DNA of 64,000 nucleotides from Eubacteriaceae bacterium Marseille-Q4139 (GCA_018223415.1 JAGTTQ010000001.1:1771865-1835864); one strand, 5' to 3'. Positions 47,324-56,403 are shown, counted from the first letter of the stretch. Notes: generated by a model not told the origin, from the letters alone. Program-made: numbers and translations.

Positions 47324-47905
47324 TCAGTTTCCTCCTAAAACAAACTGGAAGCCTTCCTCTGCTTCCTTAAGCCGTGTTTCAAATGAATTGTCGATCAGGA
47401 TGTTTTTGGAAGCGATCACGGCTCTTGTTCCGCCCAGGAACGAATATTCGCTGACGCGGACGTCGCAGCCCGTGTGAAGCGAAAGGAGATTCTGCTTTGA
47501 TTTGTCTGACGGGTCGATGTAAATATGGATTTCCTCGCCGTCTGCAAAGTCCCTGGCCTTTTTAATCTGCGCCTCCAGCATTTCCATATATTCCGGGGAT
47601 TCCATGAAGACAGCCAGGCGGTCGCGCAGCTCCGAAAAAATCTTCCCGCGCAGCTCCTCCTGCTTTTTGCTGTATTGGCGCTTGATGTCAATCTGTGCGA
47701 TGGAAAGGCGGCGGTTGATGTCGCGGCGGAGCTTTTCCGTCTCCGCCTGGATCTCAAGCTCTGCCTGATGCTTTAAATTCTGTTCGTGTTCTTTTTGGAT
47801 CTTTTCTAAGGACGCTGTGTAGTCACAGATCATCTGGTCGTATTTTCCTTTTGCATTGCCGGTGCAGACGTCTTCAAAATGCTTGAGCTTTTCCTCTGTT
47901 GTCAT
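47324..47905 (-). CDS. ntpE: V-type ATPase subunit E
   Basis: About 193 residues. A long N-terminal charged coiled coil (about 5-110) and a globular C-terminal part (about 115-190; ILIDNSFETRLKEAEEGFQFVLG). It forms part of the peripheral stalk. The ATG at 47905 follows AAAGAGGTG; the GTG at 47914 overlaps that site. It ends one base before the subunit A start region. Confidence 0.88.
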   Translation of the reverse strand: MTTEEKLKHFEDVCTGNAKGKYDQMICDYTASLEKIQKEHEQNLKHQAELEIQAETEKLRRDINRRLSIAQIDIKRQYSKKQEELRGKIFSELRDRLAVFMESPEYMEMLEAQIKKARDFADGEEIHIYIDPSDKSKQNLLSLHTGCDVRVSEYSFLGGTRAVIASKNILIDNSFETRLKEAEEGFQFVLGGN

Positions 47906-47922
47906 GTCAGTCACCTCTTTCT

Positions 47923-48231
47923 TTACAGTTTCAGGCCGATGGCTTCATTCACATAGGATGTGATAAAGTCAGGCCGGCGGCCGGTGCCGTGGCGGTCGGG
48001 AATCTCGATTAAGAGCGGAAGCCGCCGTTCCAGGCGGACGTTGTCGATGATTTCCGGGAATTCCCGCCCGAATTTTTCCGTCAGGAGAAGAATCCCGATT
48101 TCCTTATCGGCCAGGGCATTTTGGAGAGCAGCCTTTAATTCTTCCTTTTCGTGGACGACGACGCCTTCGATGCCGGCTAACCGCATACCGGTCATGGTGT
48201 CGATGTTGTCGCTGATTAAGTACATTTTCAT
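47923..48231 (-). CDS. ntpG: V-type ATPase subunit F
   Basis: 102 residues, small Rossmann-like protein (MKMYLISDNIDTMTGMRLAGIEGVVV; GILLLTEKFGREFPEIIDNVRLERRLPLLIEIPDRHG). It sits with subunit D in the central stalk. Its length and motifs are normal for the family. Confidence 0.9.
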   Translation of the reverse strand: MKMYLISDNIDTMTGMRLAGIEGVVVHEKEELKAALQNALADKEIGILLLTEKFGREFPEIIDNVRLERRLPLLIEIPDRHGTGRRPDFITSYVNEAIGLKL

Positions 48232-48246
48232 GGAACCAGCCCCTTA

Positions 48247-48681
48247 TTAAAGCTTTCCTAAAATCATGAAGGAAATAATCAGGCCGTAGAGGCAGACACC
48301 TTCGGCCAGGCCGACGAAGATTAAGGACTTACCGAGGATGGAAGAGTCCTCGCTGATGGCGCCGAGGGCTGCCGATGCGGCTGCGGATACGGCAATGCCG
48401 CCGCCGATGCAGGCGAGACCGGTGGAAAGGGCGGCTGCCAGATAGCCGAAACCGGCTGTGTTTCCTGCGGCGGAAGCTGCCGCCGTCTCGGCGGCGAATG
48501 CCGTGCCGTTGAACATGATGGCTGTGGATACGGCCAGAGTCCCGAAGAACAGGAAGGCGTTTGTGATGAGCGCCGTCTTATACCGGCCCTTTGTCTTTTC
48601 CCCGGCGGCAAATGCGCCGAAGGGAACTGCGATGCTTAAAATCAAAGCGGCTGCCAAAAGAATTTTTACTGCTGCTGTCAT
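48247..48681 (-). CDS. ntpK: V-type ATPase proteolipid subunit K
   Basis: 144 residues with four membrane helices, that is, two hairpins. The ion-carrying Glu is in the last helix (GLAEGVCLYGLI). The first hairpin has no matching Glu, so each subunit carries one ion site, as in Enterococcus NtpK. Whether Na+ or H+ is moved cannot be decided here. The ATG at 48681 has AGGAGG before it and yields the proper first helix. Confidence 0.9.
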   Translation of the reverse strand: MTAAVKILLAAALILSIAVPFGAFAAGEKTKGRYKTALITNAFLFFGTLAVSTAIMFNGTAFAAETAAASAAGNTAGFGYLAAALSTGLACIGGGIAVSAAASAALGAISEDSSILGKSLIFVGLAEGVCLYGLIISFMILGKL

Positions 48682-48767
48682 GGTAATGACCTCCTGAAGT
48701 TGTTGTATTTTAAATGGATGGTAAGAGCTTCCTGTGCCGGTCATGGAAAGGCCGGCCGCATTGCTCC

Positions 48768-50708
48768 TTATTTCCGGTTTTTCCCGGCAGAATAAAACGG
48801 TTTGAATTCCCGGCCGTTTCCGCGGTAGAACCGGCTGAACAGCTCATAGTATTCGAGACGCAGAACCTGGATGCCGACGATCAGGCCTTCCATTCCGCAG
48901 ACAAACAGGTTTCCAAGGATGATGACCGGCAGGCTCATGTCGCCTGTTTCCGCACCGGCTAACATCAGCACCACTTCCATCATGGCCGCGTGGCTGACCG
49001 CAAAAGCGCCCACACGGACGAAGGAGAGCGTGTTGGAAAAGTAGCTTAAGAGCACTTCAAACAGCTCGAAAAAGCCCTGGACGAAAAACATGCCGAAGGA
49101 ACCGGCGGCCTTTTCCGACCGTTTTTCCACGGCTGCGGAGAGGGGCTCCTTGAAAAAGATCAAAAGCAGCGGAACCAAAAACATGACGATTAACACCGCC
49201 GTCGCCGGAAGCGCGTGGCCGGTCATGTAGAGAACGACCGTGACCGCGAGGCTTAAGTAGAAGATAAGCCCGGCCAGGCCGTTGGTGTCAAACCAGGTTT
49301 TTTCCGTGTCGCGGGCCCGCAGGCTATTGATGATATTGAGGATCATTGTAAAGAGGATGATCCCCATGCCGATGGCGATGGCGACGATAAAGACCGTGTT
49401 GAGGCGGCCGATGAACGGAAGATTCGTCATGGCCTCCGCGGGTCTTAGCCACAGCGGTTCGATGATGTCCTCAAAGCCGAAGACGCTTCCGAACAGGAGG
49501 CCGAAAATCGCGGAAAAGAAGCCGCAGCAGGACACGATAGCCGCCAGATCCATCCGTTTCCACTTATAAAGGGCGAGGCCGCCGGCAAAGAGCAGAAGCC
49601 CCTGTCCCAGGTCGCCGAACATGAAGCCGAAGAAAATCGAGTAAGTGACGGCAATGATGAGCGTCGGATCAAATTCGTTGTAGGCCGGAAGCCCGTACAT
49701 CCGCACAAACATCTCAAAGGGCCGGAATAACGGCGGGTTTTTGAGCTTTGTCGGCGGGATGCTGGTGACGTGCTCTTTGTCGTTTTCGATGACAAAAAAG
49801 GTGTCGGGATCATGCTCTAACTCGGCGCGGAGACGTTCGGCGCTGCTCTCCGGGATCCAGCCGCAGAGAATGTAGAACGGATGCTCCCGTTCATGGGTGC
49901 ATGCCGCAAACTTCCGCACGTTAAAGCTGGAATAATAGGACTCCAACACCTGAAATGCAAGGAACAAGGCGTCCTTTTTCTCTGCCAGATACGCGTTTTG
50001 CCGGCTGCCCAGCTCCCTTTTGGCGGCGTCCGTCTCGGCAAGCTCTTTTTCCAGCCTGGAAATTTCCTCGGTGGGCGTCCCGTCATACTGATCCGGCAGG
50101 AAAATCCGCTCAAACTGCATGGAGGAAAACACCGCGTCGATGCGCTCGGAGACGATGGACGGCGTAAAATATAAAAGCGAGACATACTGATCCGTCTCAT
50201 GGCATTTGCAGAGAATCGTGTCGTCGGAGTTTTCCGCAAAGGCCTCAAGCTGCGGGAAAAGCTCCCTCTGGATGCGGCCGAAACGGAACTTGACGTGCTG
50301 GAATTTTAAGATCACCGGGATGTTGAAATCCAGCTCCTTAAATAGAAGCACCTGGTCGAGCAGTTCCTGAAGCTCTTTCCGGCGTTTTTCCAGAGATTCC
50401 GCCTCCGAAGAAAAATTCTCCGTCTCCTTTTTTGCCTCGGTTATGATATCCATGGCCTCGGAAATTTTTAAGCTTCCGGTTATATGGAAGTCCTTGGAAT
50501 CGGGATAGAGGGCAAGGAGCTTTTTTGCGCTTGCAAACGGCTCTTTATATGGATTTTCCCCCGGATACGGGACAAGCTTTGCCACAGAGCGCAGCTCCGT
50601 CATGGCGTTTTCAAACTGGATCTCGTAGTGGGAGAGATTCTGGTTTACCATACGGTCTAAGTCGTCCTTCGGCCCGGAGATGCTGATAAACTTCATTTTT
50701 TCAATCAC
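48768..50708 (-). CDS. ntpI: V-type ATPase subunit I (a-subunit)
   Basis: About 646 residues. A cytoplasmic N-terminal half with coiled coils (to about 330) and a C-terminal half with seven to eight membrane helices (FGFMFGDLGQGLLLF; FIGRLNTVFIVAIAIGMGIILFTMI; SNTLSFVRVGAFAVSHAAMMEVVLML). The conserved Arg in SFVRVGAFAVSHA faces the K ring and controls ion passage. The GTG start at 50708 is chosen because a G6 run lies four to nine bases before it; an ATG at 50696 is the alternative. The subunit C gene ends 17 nt upstream. Confidence 0.9.
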   Translation of the reverse strand: MIEKMKFISISGPKDDLDRMVNQNLSHYEIQFENAMTELRSVAKLVPYPGENPYKEPFASAKKLLALYPDSKDFHITGSLKISEAMDIITEAKKETENFSSEAESLEKRRKELQELLDQVLLFKELDFNIPVILKFQHVKFRFGRIQRELFPQLEAFAENSDDTILCKCHETDQYVSLLYFTPSIVSERIDAVFSSMQFERIFLPDQYDGTPTEEISRLEKELAETDAAKRELGSRQNAYLAEKKDALFLAFQVLESYYSSFNVRKFAACTHEREHPFYILCGWIPESSAERLRAELEHDPDTFFVIENDKEHVTSIPPTKLKNPPLFRPFEMFVRMYGLPAYNEFDPTLIIAVTYSIFFGFMFGDLGQGLLLFAGGLALYKWKRMDLAAIVSCCGFFSAIFGLLFGSVFGFEDIIEPLWLRPAEAMTNLPFIGRLNTVFIVAIAIGMGIILFTMILNIINSLRARDTEKTWFDTNGLAGLIFYLSLAVTVVLYMTGHALPATAVLIVMFLVPLLLIFFKEPLSAAVEKRSEKAAGSFGMFFVQGFFELFEVLLSYFSNTLSFVRVGAFAVSHAAMMEVVLMLAGAETGDMSLPVIILGNLFVCGMEGLIVGIQVLRLEYYELFSRFYRGNGREFKPFYSAGKNRK

Positions 50709-50724
50709 CCGAAATCCCCCCTTT

Positions 50725-51786
50725 CTAGCTTTCTGCCAGGCAGGAAAGGATTTCATTCCCGCCTAACTGATATCGGATGCCTTCGATGGCTGTGATGATC
50801 TTTCGGATTTCTTCCTCTTTAAAATAAAAGTACGTGTTGAGAATGGCTGCCGAGTACGGGTTCTTCTGCCCCGAGGACTTGTAAACGGAGTCCAGAAGCC
50901 TGCGGTAGAAGGGCTTTAACCGCGAGCCGGAGGCGTTCCCGGCGGTTTCTTCGGCCCGGAAAAGCCGGTTCCGGTACCGCGTGGCCACCAAAAGCTCACG
51001 AAGCTCTGCCTCATTCCCGGCAGTAGCCATTTTAAGGAGCTCGGCCTCCGTGATCCGGCAGTGAACCGGGATCAGGAAGGAACGGAGCACTTCCGGCGGC
51101 AGCGTGTAGTTTTTGGCCGCCCGGCCGATCCATTCCAGATTTAAAAGATCAATTTTTTCCCCGATGCAGGTTCTAACGGCATCCTGTTCCGACGCATCCA
51201 GCTCGTGCTTCAGGTTCCGCCAGAGCCGGACAAAATAGAGTCTGTCCATGGCTGACTCACAGTCAAAAAGGGACGCTGTCCCCGTCTCAGCCAGGGCTTT
51301 CATCGGTTCATAAAAATAGGATCCCCTTAATCCCTCGACAAATTCCGGCAGCGAGGCGGCCTCGGAAAGCCCCACAAGATCCAGCCGGGAATGCCGCTTA
51401 AAAAAGTTTCCGAATATGTTTAGATCCAGCTCGGATTTCCGGCTGGACATGGCGTTTCGCAGGCATTTTTTCAGGATGTCAATTTCAAAATGCATGAAAT
51501 AGAGATCTAAGAACCGGCGCTGGCTGATGCCGGAAAACCGGTACAGGGAGGCGAAATCCCGGTACAGGGAAAGGTTTAAGAGCTTTTCGATGTCCCCGCG
51601 GTGCAGATCCTGTCCCTGATAGTCCTCGAATATTTCCCGGTAGGCAGAAAAATTCCTCAGATACTCCACGGCAGAGGGCACGTCCGGCAGAAACGCCAGC
51701 TCCTTAAACTGTTCTTCTGTCAGGAAACGGCTTTTCATGGCCTTTACCTTTGCAGTTACTGCGCTGTAATTCAACAGGCTTTTCAT
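50725..51786 (-). CDS. ntpC: V-type ATPase subunit C
   Basis: 353 residues, all-helical V-ATPase subunit C/AC39 (d) family. N terminus NYSAVTAKVKAMKSRFLTEEQF; C terminus LNTYFYFKEEEIRKIITAIEGIRYQLGGNEIL. It couples the central stalk to the membrane ring. It begins 4 nt after the small stalk gene. Confidence 0.9.
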   Translation of the reverse strand: MKSLLNYSAVTAKVKAMKSRFLTEEQFKELAFLPDVPSAVEYLRNFSAYREIFEDYQGQDLHRGDIEKLLNLSLYRDFASLYRFSGISQRRFLDLYFMHFEIDILKKCLRNAMSSRKSELDLNIFGNFFKRHSRLDLVGLSEAASLPEFVEGLRGSYFYEPMKALAETGTASLFDCESAMDRLYFVRLWRNLKHELDASEQDAVRTCIGEKIDLLNLEWIGRAAKNYTLPPEVLRSFLIPVHCRITEAELLKMATAGNEAELRELLVATRYRNRLFRAEETAGNASGSRLKPFYRRLLDSVYKSSGQKNPYSAAILNTYFYFKEEEIRKIITAIEGIRYQLGGNEILSCLAES

Positions 51787-51789
51787 GGT

Positions 51790-52101
51790 CTATACCTCGG
51801 TTATTTTCTGAAACAGCAGATCCGTATAACGGCGGTGCCTGGACTCATAATGGGATTCCAGCCTGCGAACGGCGTCCTCTGCCGCCTTTTTCTGGCTCTC
51901 AAGCTGGTGTTCCATGGTTTCTTCCATGGATGCCTTCAGGGCGGCGATCCTGTCTGCCGTCTCCCGCTCCAGCGCCGCGTCAAACTGCCGTGCTTTTTCT
52001 TCGTATTCCGACGCCAGCTCTTTCTTTCTCGCGGTCCCCTGCTCTAAAATCTGCACGGTGTCCGCCTCAATCTGGGAGAGCTGTCTGATGATATTGTTCA
52101 T
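51790..52101 (-). CDS. V-type ATPase peripheral stalk subunit (G/H-like)
   Basis: 103 residues, almost one continuous charged coiled coil (MNNIIRQLSQIEADTVQILEQGTARKKELASEYEEKARQF). It matches the NtpF/AhaH-type partner of subunit E that forms the peripheral stalk. First gene of the operon. AAGGAAGG precedes the start. The order is G/H-C-I-K-F-E-A-B-D. Confidence 0.85.
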   Translation of the reverse strand: MNNIIRQLSQIEADTVQILEQGTARKKELASEYEEKARQFDAALERETADRIAALKASMEETMEHQLESQKKAAEDAVRRLESHYESRHRRYTDLLFQKITEV

Positions 52102-52143
52102 AAGAAAACCTTCCTTTTGATGTCATGTATGACGACCGTCTTT

Positions 52144-52173
52144 AATATACAACTTGAACTTCATAATTTTCAA
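52144..52173 (-). promoter_or_regulatory. sigma-A promoter of the V-ATPase operon
   Basis: On the minus strand, TTGAAA (52173-52168), 18-nt spacer, TATATT (52149-52144). It is about 43 nt before the first subunit gene and divergent from the LysR gene at 52258. Confidence 0.65.
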
Positions 52174-52257
52174 ATATATAATATTTATATTCTTATAATA
52201 TTGATGTTATATACATCGGCATCCGGCTTATTTTGCGGGTGCAGGGAAAGGACATCT

Positions 52258-53157
52258 ATGGAAATACTTCAGTTTCGATATTTTTTGGAGGCAGCGCATT
52301 ATGAAAACCTGACCCGTGCTGCCGAGGAGCTTCATGTGGCGCAGCCTGCGCTCTCCCAGTCTATCCGCCGGCTGGAGGACGAGCTTGGCGTCCGCCTTTT
52401 TGACAGGAAAAACCACCATATTCTTTTAAATGAGCAGGGAAGGCTTTTGGAAAAGCGCCTGTCCGTGATTATGGGTACCATTGATAATTTAAAGGATGAG
52501 CTTTGGGAGTCTGTTTATGCATCCGAGCGCACCATCCGCATCAACTTTTTCGCGGCGTCGCCGTTTATCACGAGCAATATCATATCGTACCGGCGGCTCC
52601 ATCCCGATGTGAAATTCCAGCTTTCCCAACAGGAGCTTGGCAGCGGGTGCGACATCCATGTCTATTCGCAGCCGTCGGTGCCGGGAGTCGGGAACCGTGT
52701 CCGGGAAGAACTTCCCGAGGGGATTATCCGCCAGGATATCATGACGGAGGAAATCTATCTTGCCGTCCCGCCGGATTCTCCGCTGGCAGCTAGGCATTCT
52801 GTGGATTTAAGGGATCTGAGAGAGGAGAACTATATCCGGATCAGCCACAACTGGCAGCTTCGCGGCATCTGCGACGATTTCTGCCGCCGGGCGGGCATCA
52901 GGCCCCAGAATATTTTCGAGAGTGGAAATCCGGAATCTGTCCGCGATTTGATAGCCGCCGGATTTGGGATCGGCTTCTGGCCGAAAAAGTCCTGGGGAAT
53001 GCTGCCGGAAGGCAAGGTGGCCCTTGTCCCGATCCGGTTTCCGTCCTGCCGCCGGGATATCCTGGTGACACTGTATGGGCAGGCAGGCGAAAAGCCGGTG
53101 GCTGAAGAGTTTTATCAGTATATCTGTGAGAATTTTAAGAAGGGGGCGCCGGCGTAA
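52258..53157 (+). CDS. LysR family transcriptional regulator
   Basis: 299 residues. LysR helix-turn-helix (NLTRAAEELHVAQPALSQSIRRLEDELGVRLFDR, about 18-52) and an effector domain (about 90-290) of the CynR/CidR-like kind. The start at 52258 gives the family N terminus (MEILQFRYFLEAAHYEN) with AGGGAAAGG upstream; the longer frame from 52117 is not credible. It is transcribed away from the V-ATPase operon, so control of that operon is possible but not shown. Confidence 0.88.
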   Translation: MEILQFRYFLEAAHYENLTRAAEELHVAQPALSQSIRRLEDELGVRLFDRKNHHILLNEQGRLLEKRLSVIMGTIDNLKDELWESVYASERTIRINFFAASPFITSNIISYRRLHPDVKFQLSQQELGSGCDIHVYSQPSVPGVGNRVREELPEGIIRQDIMTEEIYLAVPPDSPLAARHSVDLRDLREENYIRISHNWQLRGICDDFCRRAGIRPQNIFESGNPESVRDLIAAGFGIGFWPKKSWGMLPEGKVALVPIRFPSCRRDILVTLYGQAGEKPVAEEFYQYICENFKKGAPA

Positions 53158-53190
53158 GAGGCGGCAGCGATTGGAAAGAAGGGCGAAAAT

Positions 53191-53220
53191 GGCGCCGGCA
53201 GGTCTTCGCTTGCCGGCGCC
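53191..53220. terminator. GC-rich hairpin between convergent genes
   Basis: GGCGCCGGCA (53191-53200) pairs exactly with TGCCGGCGCC (53211-53220). On the minus strand ATTTTC follows, a weak T run. It probably ends the SH3-protein gene and perhaps the LysR gene. Confidence 0.6.
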
Positions 53221-53235
53221 TTGAAGGTTCAGATA

Positions 53236-54072
53236 TTATTCGGATGTGAGATAATCCATGGAAACGTAAGCTTCCTGTCCATTGTACAGGATGACGGCCC
53301 AGCCGTCGCCGTTGTCGCGGACAAATTCCACAGTGACGCCAGGATCCAGCTTTCCGATCCGGTCATTGGTTGTGGACGGGCCGCTGCGGACGTTTAACGT
53401 ATCGGTGGTTCTGTATGTGACTGCTGTGGTTTCCGGTACCGTCTCAGGTTCGGTAGTCTCCGCCGGCATCGGCTCTGTTTCCACTGCCTCTGTCGTGGTA
53501 GGCGCCGTGGTGGTTTCATCCGTGGGATCCTTTTTCGGCGTGAGCGTGATAATCAGCACGATTAAAACGACCACAAGGACAACGGGGATCAGAAGCTTTA
53601 AAAGATCCCGGCTGTTCAGGGAGGAACGTGACTGCCGTCTGCGGCTCTTGGAAGCATTGCTTCCAGAAGTGCGGCGCTGGCTGCTGCCGGAAGAGGCGGG
53701 ACGCCTTCGCGTCGCTTCCTTTTCATTGGCAAAGGCATAGATCTCCTGCGTGAGGATGTGGTATGCCTGGTTGGCATTGTATGCGCTGTTGTCATTCTCC
53801 TTTATGGCCTTATTGCCGATGGATAAAATTTGGAGATAATGTTCGGCCGTGGATTTGGTAATGCATTTTGTCTCATATAATTCCCGGATCATGTTTTCGA
53901 GGGAGCCTTCCACGATCCCGGCTTTATCACACTGAAGCTTTACCATATATTCCAGGGTCTGACGGGCCTTGGACATGGACAGATTATATTTTTTCTGTCC
54001 CACAAGCCGTTCTACGTCCTGGACATTTCGCTGTATCTTGTCCCAAATGCTGGTATTTTCTACATTTGCCAT
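53236..54072 (-). CDS. membrane protein with C-terminal SH3-like domain
   Basis: 278 residues. Cytoplasmic helical N-terminal domain (about 1-105; DUF4145-like in appearance), a basic Ser/Arg linker, one membrane helix (LLIPVVLVVVLIVLIITL, about 155-173), a Thr/Glu-rich stalk outside, and a bacterial SH3 domain at the end (TDTLNVRSGPSTTNDRIGKLDPGVTVEF). The SH3 part probably binds the cell wall. The start at 54072 has GGGAGGG upstream; the longer frame is not credible. Confidence 0.8.
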   Translation of the reverse strand: MANVENTSIWDKIQRNVQDVERLVGQKKYNLSMSKARQTLEYMVKLQCDKAGIVEGSLENMIRELYETKCITKSTAEHYLQILSIGNKAIKENDNSAYNANQAYHILTQEIYAFANEKEATRRRPASSGSSQRRTSGSNASKSRRRQSRSSLNSRDLLKLLIPVVLVVVLIVLIITLTPKKDPTDETTTAPTTTEAVETEPMPAETTEPETVPETTAVTYRTTDTLNVRSGPSTTNDRIGKLDPGVTVEFVRDNGDGWAVILYNGQEAYVSMDYLTSE

Positions 54073-54258
54073 ACGTTTCCCTCCCAAAAAGTATTTTCTG
54101 CCACTATCTTTATTATAATAGAAGATGTAAAATTTTGCATCAACATTTTGCAAAATTTCACAAAATATTAAACTTTCCTGGCGAAGCGGGACGTTTTTGG
54201 GCGAAAGAGCCTGTTTTTTGGCGGAAACAGGGAGGTCTTGGCGGGCGGAAAGCTCTTC

Positions 54259-54287
54259 TTGCAAAGAAAAGGCAATGATGTTAGAAT
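54259..54287 (+). promoter_or_regulatory. sigma-A promoter of trmB
   Basis: TTGCAA (54259-54264), 17-nt spacer, TAGAAT (54282-54287), 36 nt before the trmB start. Confidence 0.7.
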
Positions 54288-54323
54288 AAAACCACACAAG
54301 AGGAAGCACCAGGAGGAACCATT

Positions 54324-54992
54324 ATGAGATTACGCCATATCAAGGGCGCAGAGGAAGAGATTGCGGCAAGCCCTTATGTCATCCATGAGCCGGAGCAGCA
54401 AAAAGGGCGCTGGCATGAGGTATTTGGAAACCACAATCCAATCCGCATTGAGGTTGGAATGGGAAAGGGAAAATTCATCATGGAACTTGCCATGAAAAAC
54501 CCGGATATCAACTACATCGGCATCGAGCGCTATTCCAGCGTGCTGTTAAGAGGGCTCCAGAAGCGGGCCGAGCTTGAGATCCCGAACATCGTTTTCATGT
54601 GCATCGACGCGCAGGAAATGGCGGAAATTTTTGCTCCCGGCGAGGTGGACAGGATTTATCTGAACTTTTCCGATCCATGGCCCAAGGACCGTCACGCGAA
54701 GCGCCGTCTGACTTCGGATCGGTTCCTTGCAGTTTATGATAAGATCTTAAAGCAGGAGGGAATCATCGAATTTAAGACGGACAACCAGGATCTGTTCCGC
54801 TATTCCCTGGAATCCATTCCCGCGGCTGGCTGGACGGTGGATGCGTGTACCTTTGACCTGCATCACAGTGAAATGGCGGCCGGGAACGTGATGACCGAGT
54901 ATGAGACAAAATTTGCGGCAGAGGGAAAGCCGATCTGCAAACTGACGGCTTCCCGCCGGATGAAGGAAGAAGCGCCTGCATATAATAAGTAA
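54324..54992 (+). CDS. trmB: tRNA (guanine-46-N7)-methyltransferase
   Basis: 222 residues. SAM motif IRIEVGMGKGKFIMELA (about 42-58), the family motif YLNFSDPWPKDRHAKRRL (about 112-129) with the catalytic Asp, and FKTDNQDLF. It makes m7G46 in tRNA. CAGGAGGAACC precedes the ATG. Confidence 0.95.
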   Translation: MRLRHIKGAEEEIAASPYVIHEPEQQKGRWHEVFGNHNPIRIEVGMGKGKFIMELAMKNPDINYIGIERYSSVLLRGLQKRAELEIPNIVFMCIDAQEMAEIFAPGEVDRIYLNFSDPWPKDRHAKRRLTSDRFLAVYDKILKQEGIIEFKTDNQDLFRYSLESIPAAGWTVDACTFDLHHSEMAAGNVMTEYETKFAAEGKPICKLTASRRMKEEAPAYNK

Positions 54993-55036
54993 AAAGAATG
55001 CCGGCAGCCATCCGGCTCCGCGCAGAGGAGTCTTAC

Positions 55037-55183
55037 ATGGGAATCAAGGAAACAATCATAAAAGGGCTTTCCCGTGCAACCAGTGATAAGACGGAACTTA
55101 ACCAAACCATTTTGAAGTACAAGAAGAAGTTCGACGAAGCAAGTGCGGCGTTGGGCTCTTCCGGAAAAAAGAAAGAAAAGTAA
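55037..55183 (+). CDS. small basic protein upstream of trxA
   Basis: 48 residues, hydrophilic and probably helical (KETIIKGLSRATSDKTELNQTILKYKKKFDEASAAL), with a Lys-rich tail. I do not recognise it. A GAGGAG site lies nine bases before the ATG, and trxA follows 12 nt later, so the two are probably cotranscribed. The same reading frame is open from 54998 without a ribosome site. Confidence 0.6.
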   Translation: MGIKETIIKGLSRATSDKTELNQTILKYKKKFDEASAALGSSGKKKEK

Positions 55184-55195
55184 AGGAGAAAAAAG

Positions 55196-55513
55196 ATGGA
55201 AATGAAATTTACAAGCGCCAATTTTGATGCGGAAGTTCTGAAATCCGACATGCCGGTTGTGGTAGACTTTTTTGCCACCTGGTGCGGCCCCTGCAAGATG
55301 ATGGCGCCGGTCATCGAGACGCTGGCTTCCGAGTACGACGGCAAGGTAAAGATCGGCAAGCTGGACGTGGATGAAAACAGCGACATCGCGGCGAAATACG
55401 GCGTCATGTCAATCCCGACCATCATTCTGTTTAAGAATGGCGAGGCGGTGAAGAAAACGGTCGGCGTTCAGAACAAGGCTGTTCTTGAGAACGCCATCAA
55501 GGAACTGCTGTAA
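55196..55513 (+). CDS. trxA: thioredoxin
   Basis: 105 residues with the complete thioredoxin fold, active site WCGPCK (Cys30, Cys33), the cis-proline region SIPTIILF and the buried Asp in VVDFFA. It reduces disulfides in the cytoplasm. AAAGGAG precedes the ATG. Confidence 0.96.
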   Translation: MEMKFTSANFDAEVLKSDMPVVVDFFATWCGPCKMMAPVIETLASEYDGKVKIGKLDVDENSDIAAKYGVMSIPTIILFKNGEAVKKTVGVQNKAVLENAIKELL

Positions 55514-55523
55514 AAGCGTATGT

Positions 55524-55559
55524 CCGGCCGGTGCCCTGATATCAGCGGGCGCCGGCCGG
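55524..55559. terminator. hairpin between trxA and the DUF2200 gene
   Basis: CCGGCCGGTGCCC and GGGCGCCGGCCGG pair across a 10-nt loop. No clear T run follows on either side, so termination is uncertain. The stop codon of the convergent gene falls in the loop. Confidence 0.5.
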
Positions 55560-55919
55560 ATCTGTATCTGGCTGCCGCAGGATTTTTTCCATGGCTTTTC
55601 CTTTAGCAAGCTCGTCCACCAGCTTATCCAGGTACCGGATTTCCTGCATGAGAGGCTCTTTTATGGACTCTACACGGACGCCGCAGACGGTGCCTTTGAT
55701 GAGGCGCCGGTTCTCGTTGAGCTGAGGGGCGTTGGTGAAAAAGTCGGAATAGGTGACGGAACCGCCGGCCATGGTGTCCAGCTGTTCCTGGCTGTATCCC
55801 GTCAGCCAGCGGATGATTTCGTCCACTTCTTCCTTCGTCCTGCCTTTTTTCACGGCCTTGTTTACCAGCAGGGGATAGATTTTTGCAAAGGGCATCTGAT
55901 ATACTTTCTCATTTTCCAT
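55542..55919 (-). CDS. DUF2200 family protein
   Basis: 125 residues. The core [44 protein letters not shown] (about 5-48) is the DUF2200 signature; the function is unknown. The C-terminal 20 residues ([18 protein letters not shown]) are weakly conserved and overlap a hairpin. AGGAGG lies before the ATG. Confidence 0.85.
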   Translation of the reverse strand: MENEKVYQMPFAKIYPLLVNKAVKKGRTKEEVDEIIRWLTGYSQEQLDTMAGGSVTYSDFFTNAPQLNENRRLIKGTVCGVRVESIKEPLMQEIRYLDKLVDELAKGKAMEKILRQPDTDPAGAR

Positions 55920-56078
55920 AGGCTGACCTCCTGTTTTTCCTATTTTAGCATGGCTGATGGAAAGCGTCCACCGGAAACTGGCCGCCGGCCGGAAACGCGG
56001 AAATCCGGCATAAATACATGCCCTTCGCGGCTCCTAAAATTCATCTTAAAAAAGTTTAAAAAAAATTGAAAATAAGTG

Positions 56079-56107
56079 TTGACTTTTGGAGACTTGTGAT
56101 CTATAAT
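56079..56107 (+). promoter_or_regulatory. sigma-A promoter of tRNA-Lys
   Basis: TTGACT (56079-56084), 17-nt spacer, TATAAT (56102-56107), about 45 nt before the tRNA. A near-consensus stable-RNA promoter. Confidence 0.88.
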
Positions 56108-56151
56108 AATGGACGTGTCACAGATGAGGGACACAAAAAACAATAAGGTTT

Positions 56152-56224
56152 GCGCCTTTAGCTCAGTTGGTAGAGCAGTAGACTCTTAATCTATTTGTCC
56201 AGGGTTCGAGTCCCTGAAGGCGCA
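56152..56224 (+). tRNA. tRNA-Lys (CTT)
   Basis: A 73-nt cloverleaf. The acceptor GCGCCTT pairs with AAGGCGC, and the anticodon CTT is in the loop CTCTTAA. A single tRNA gene with its own promoter and terminator. Confidence 0.95.
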
Positions 56225-56230
56225 GGTAAA

Positions 56231-56273
56231 GCACTGTTTTTGCAGACATGGAGCTGCGGGGACGGTGTTTTTT
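56231..56273 (+). terminator. terminator of tRNA-Lys
   Basis: CACTGT (56232-56237) pairs with ACGGTG (56262-56267) around an inner GCAG/CTGC pair, followed by T6 at 56268-56273. Confidence 0.75.
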
Positions 56274-56304
56274 CTTTTATATAAGTCACAAAACGGAATC
56301 GAAC

Positions 56305-56333
56305 TTGTCGAATTAGGCAAGTTATTGTATAAT
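56305..56333 (+). promoter_or_regulatory. promoter of the Fst-like toxin mRNA
   Basis: TTGTCG (56305-56310), 17-nt spacer, TATAAT (56328-56333). The expected start is near 56340. The leader carries ACCTC (56346-56350), which can pair with GAGGT of the ribosome site. Confidence 0.78.
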
Positions 56334-56375
56334 TATATCGTTGCCTACCTCTATACTGGGAACAGGAAGGAGGTG

Positions 56376-56403
56376 CATGCATGGTACATCTTCTTGAATT
56401 TTT
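56376..56403 (+). repeat. direct repeat a, at the toxin start codon
   Basis: CATGCATGGTACATCTTC and the following TTGAATTTTT cover the first codons of the toxin. The same sequence, with one change and a 3-nt gap, recurs at 56525-56549 beyond the shared terminator. In par loci such repeats let the antisense RNA, read from the opposite strand, pair with the toxin mRNA. Confidence 0.75.

Noticed and set aside
48247..48681. Assigning Na+ or H+ specificity to the V-ATPase from subunit K
   Set aside because: Only the ion-binding Glu can be placed with confidence by eye; the other ligands need an alignment.
52117..52257. 47-residue N-terminal extension of the LysR protein
   Set aside because: It spans the V-ATPase promoter region, has no ribosome site, and the family N terminus begins at 52258.
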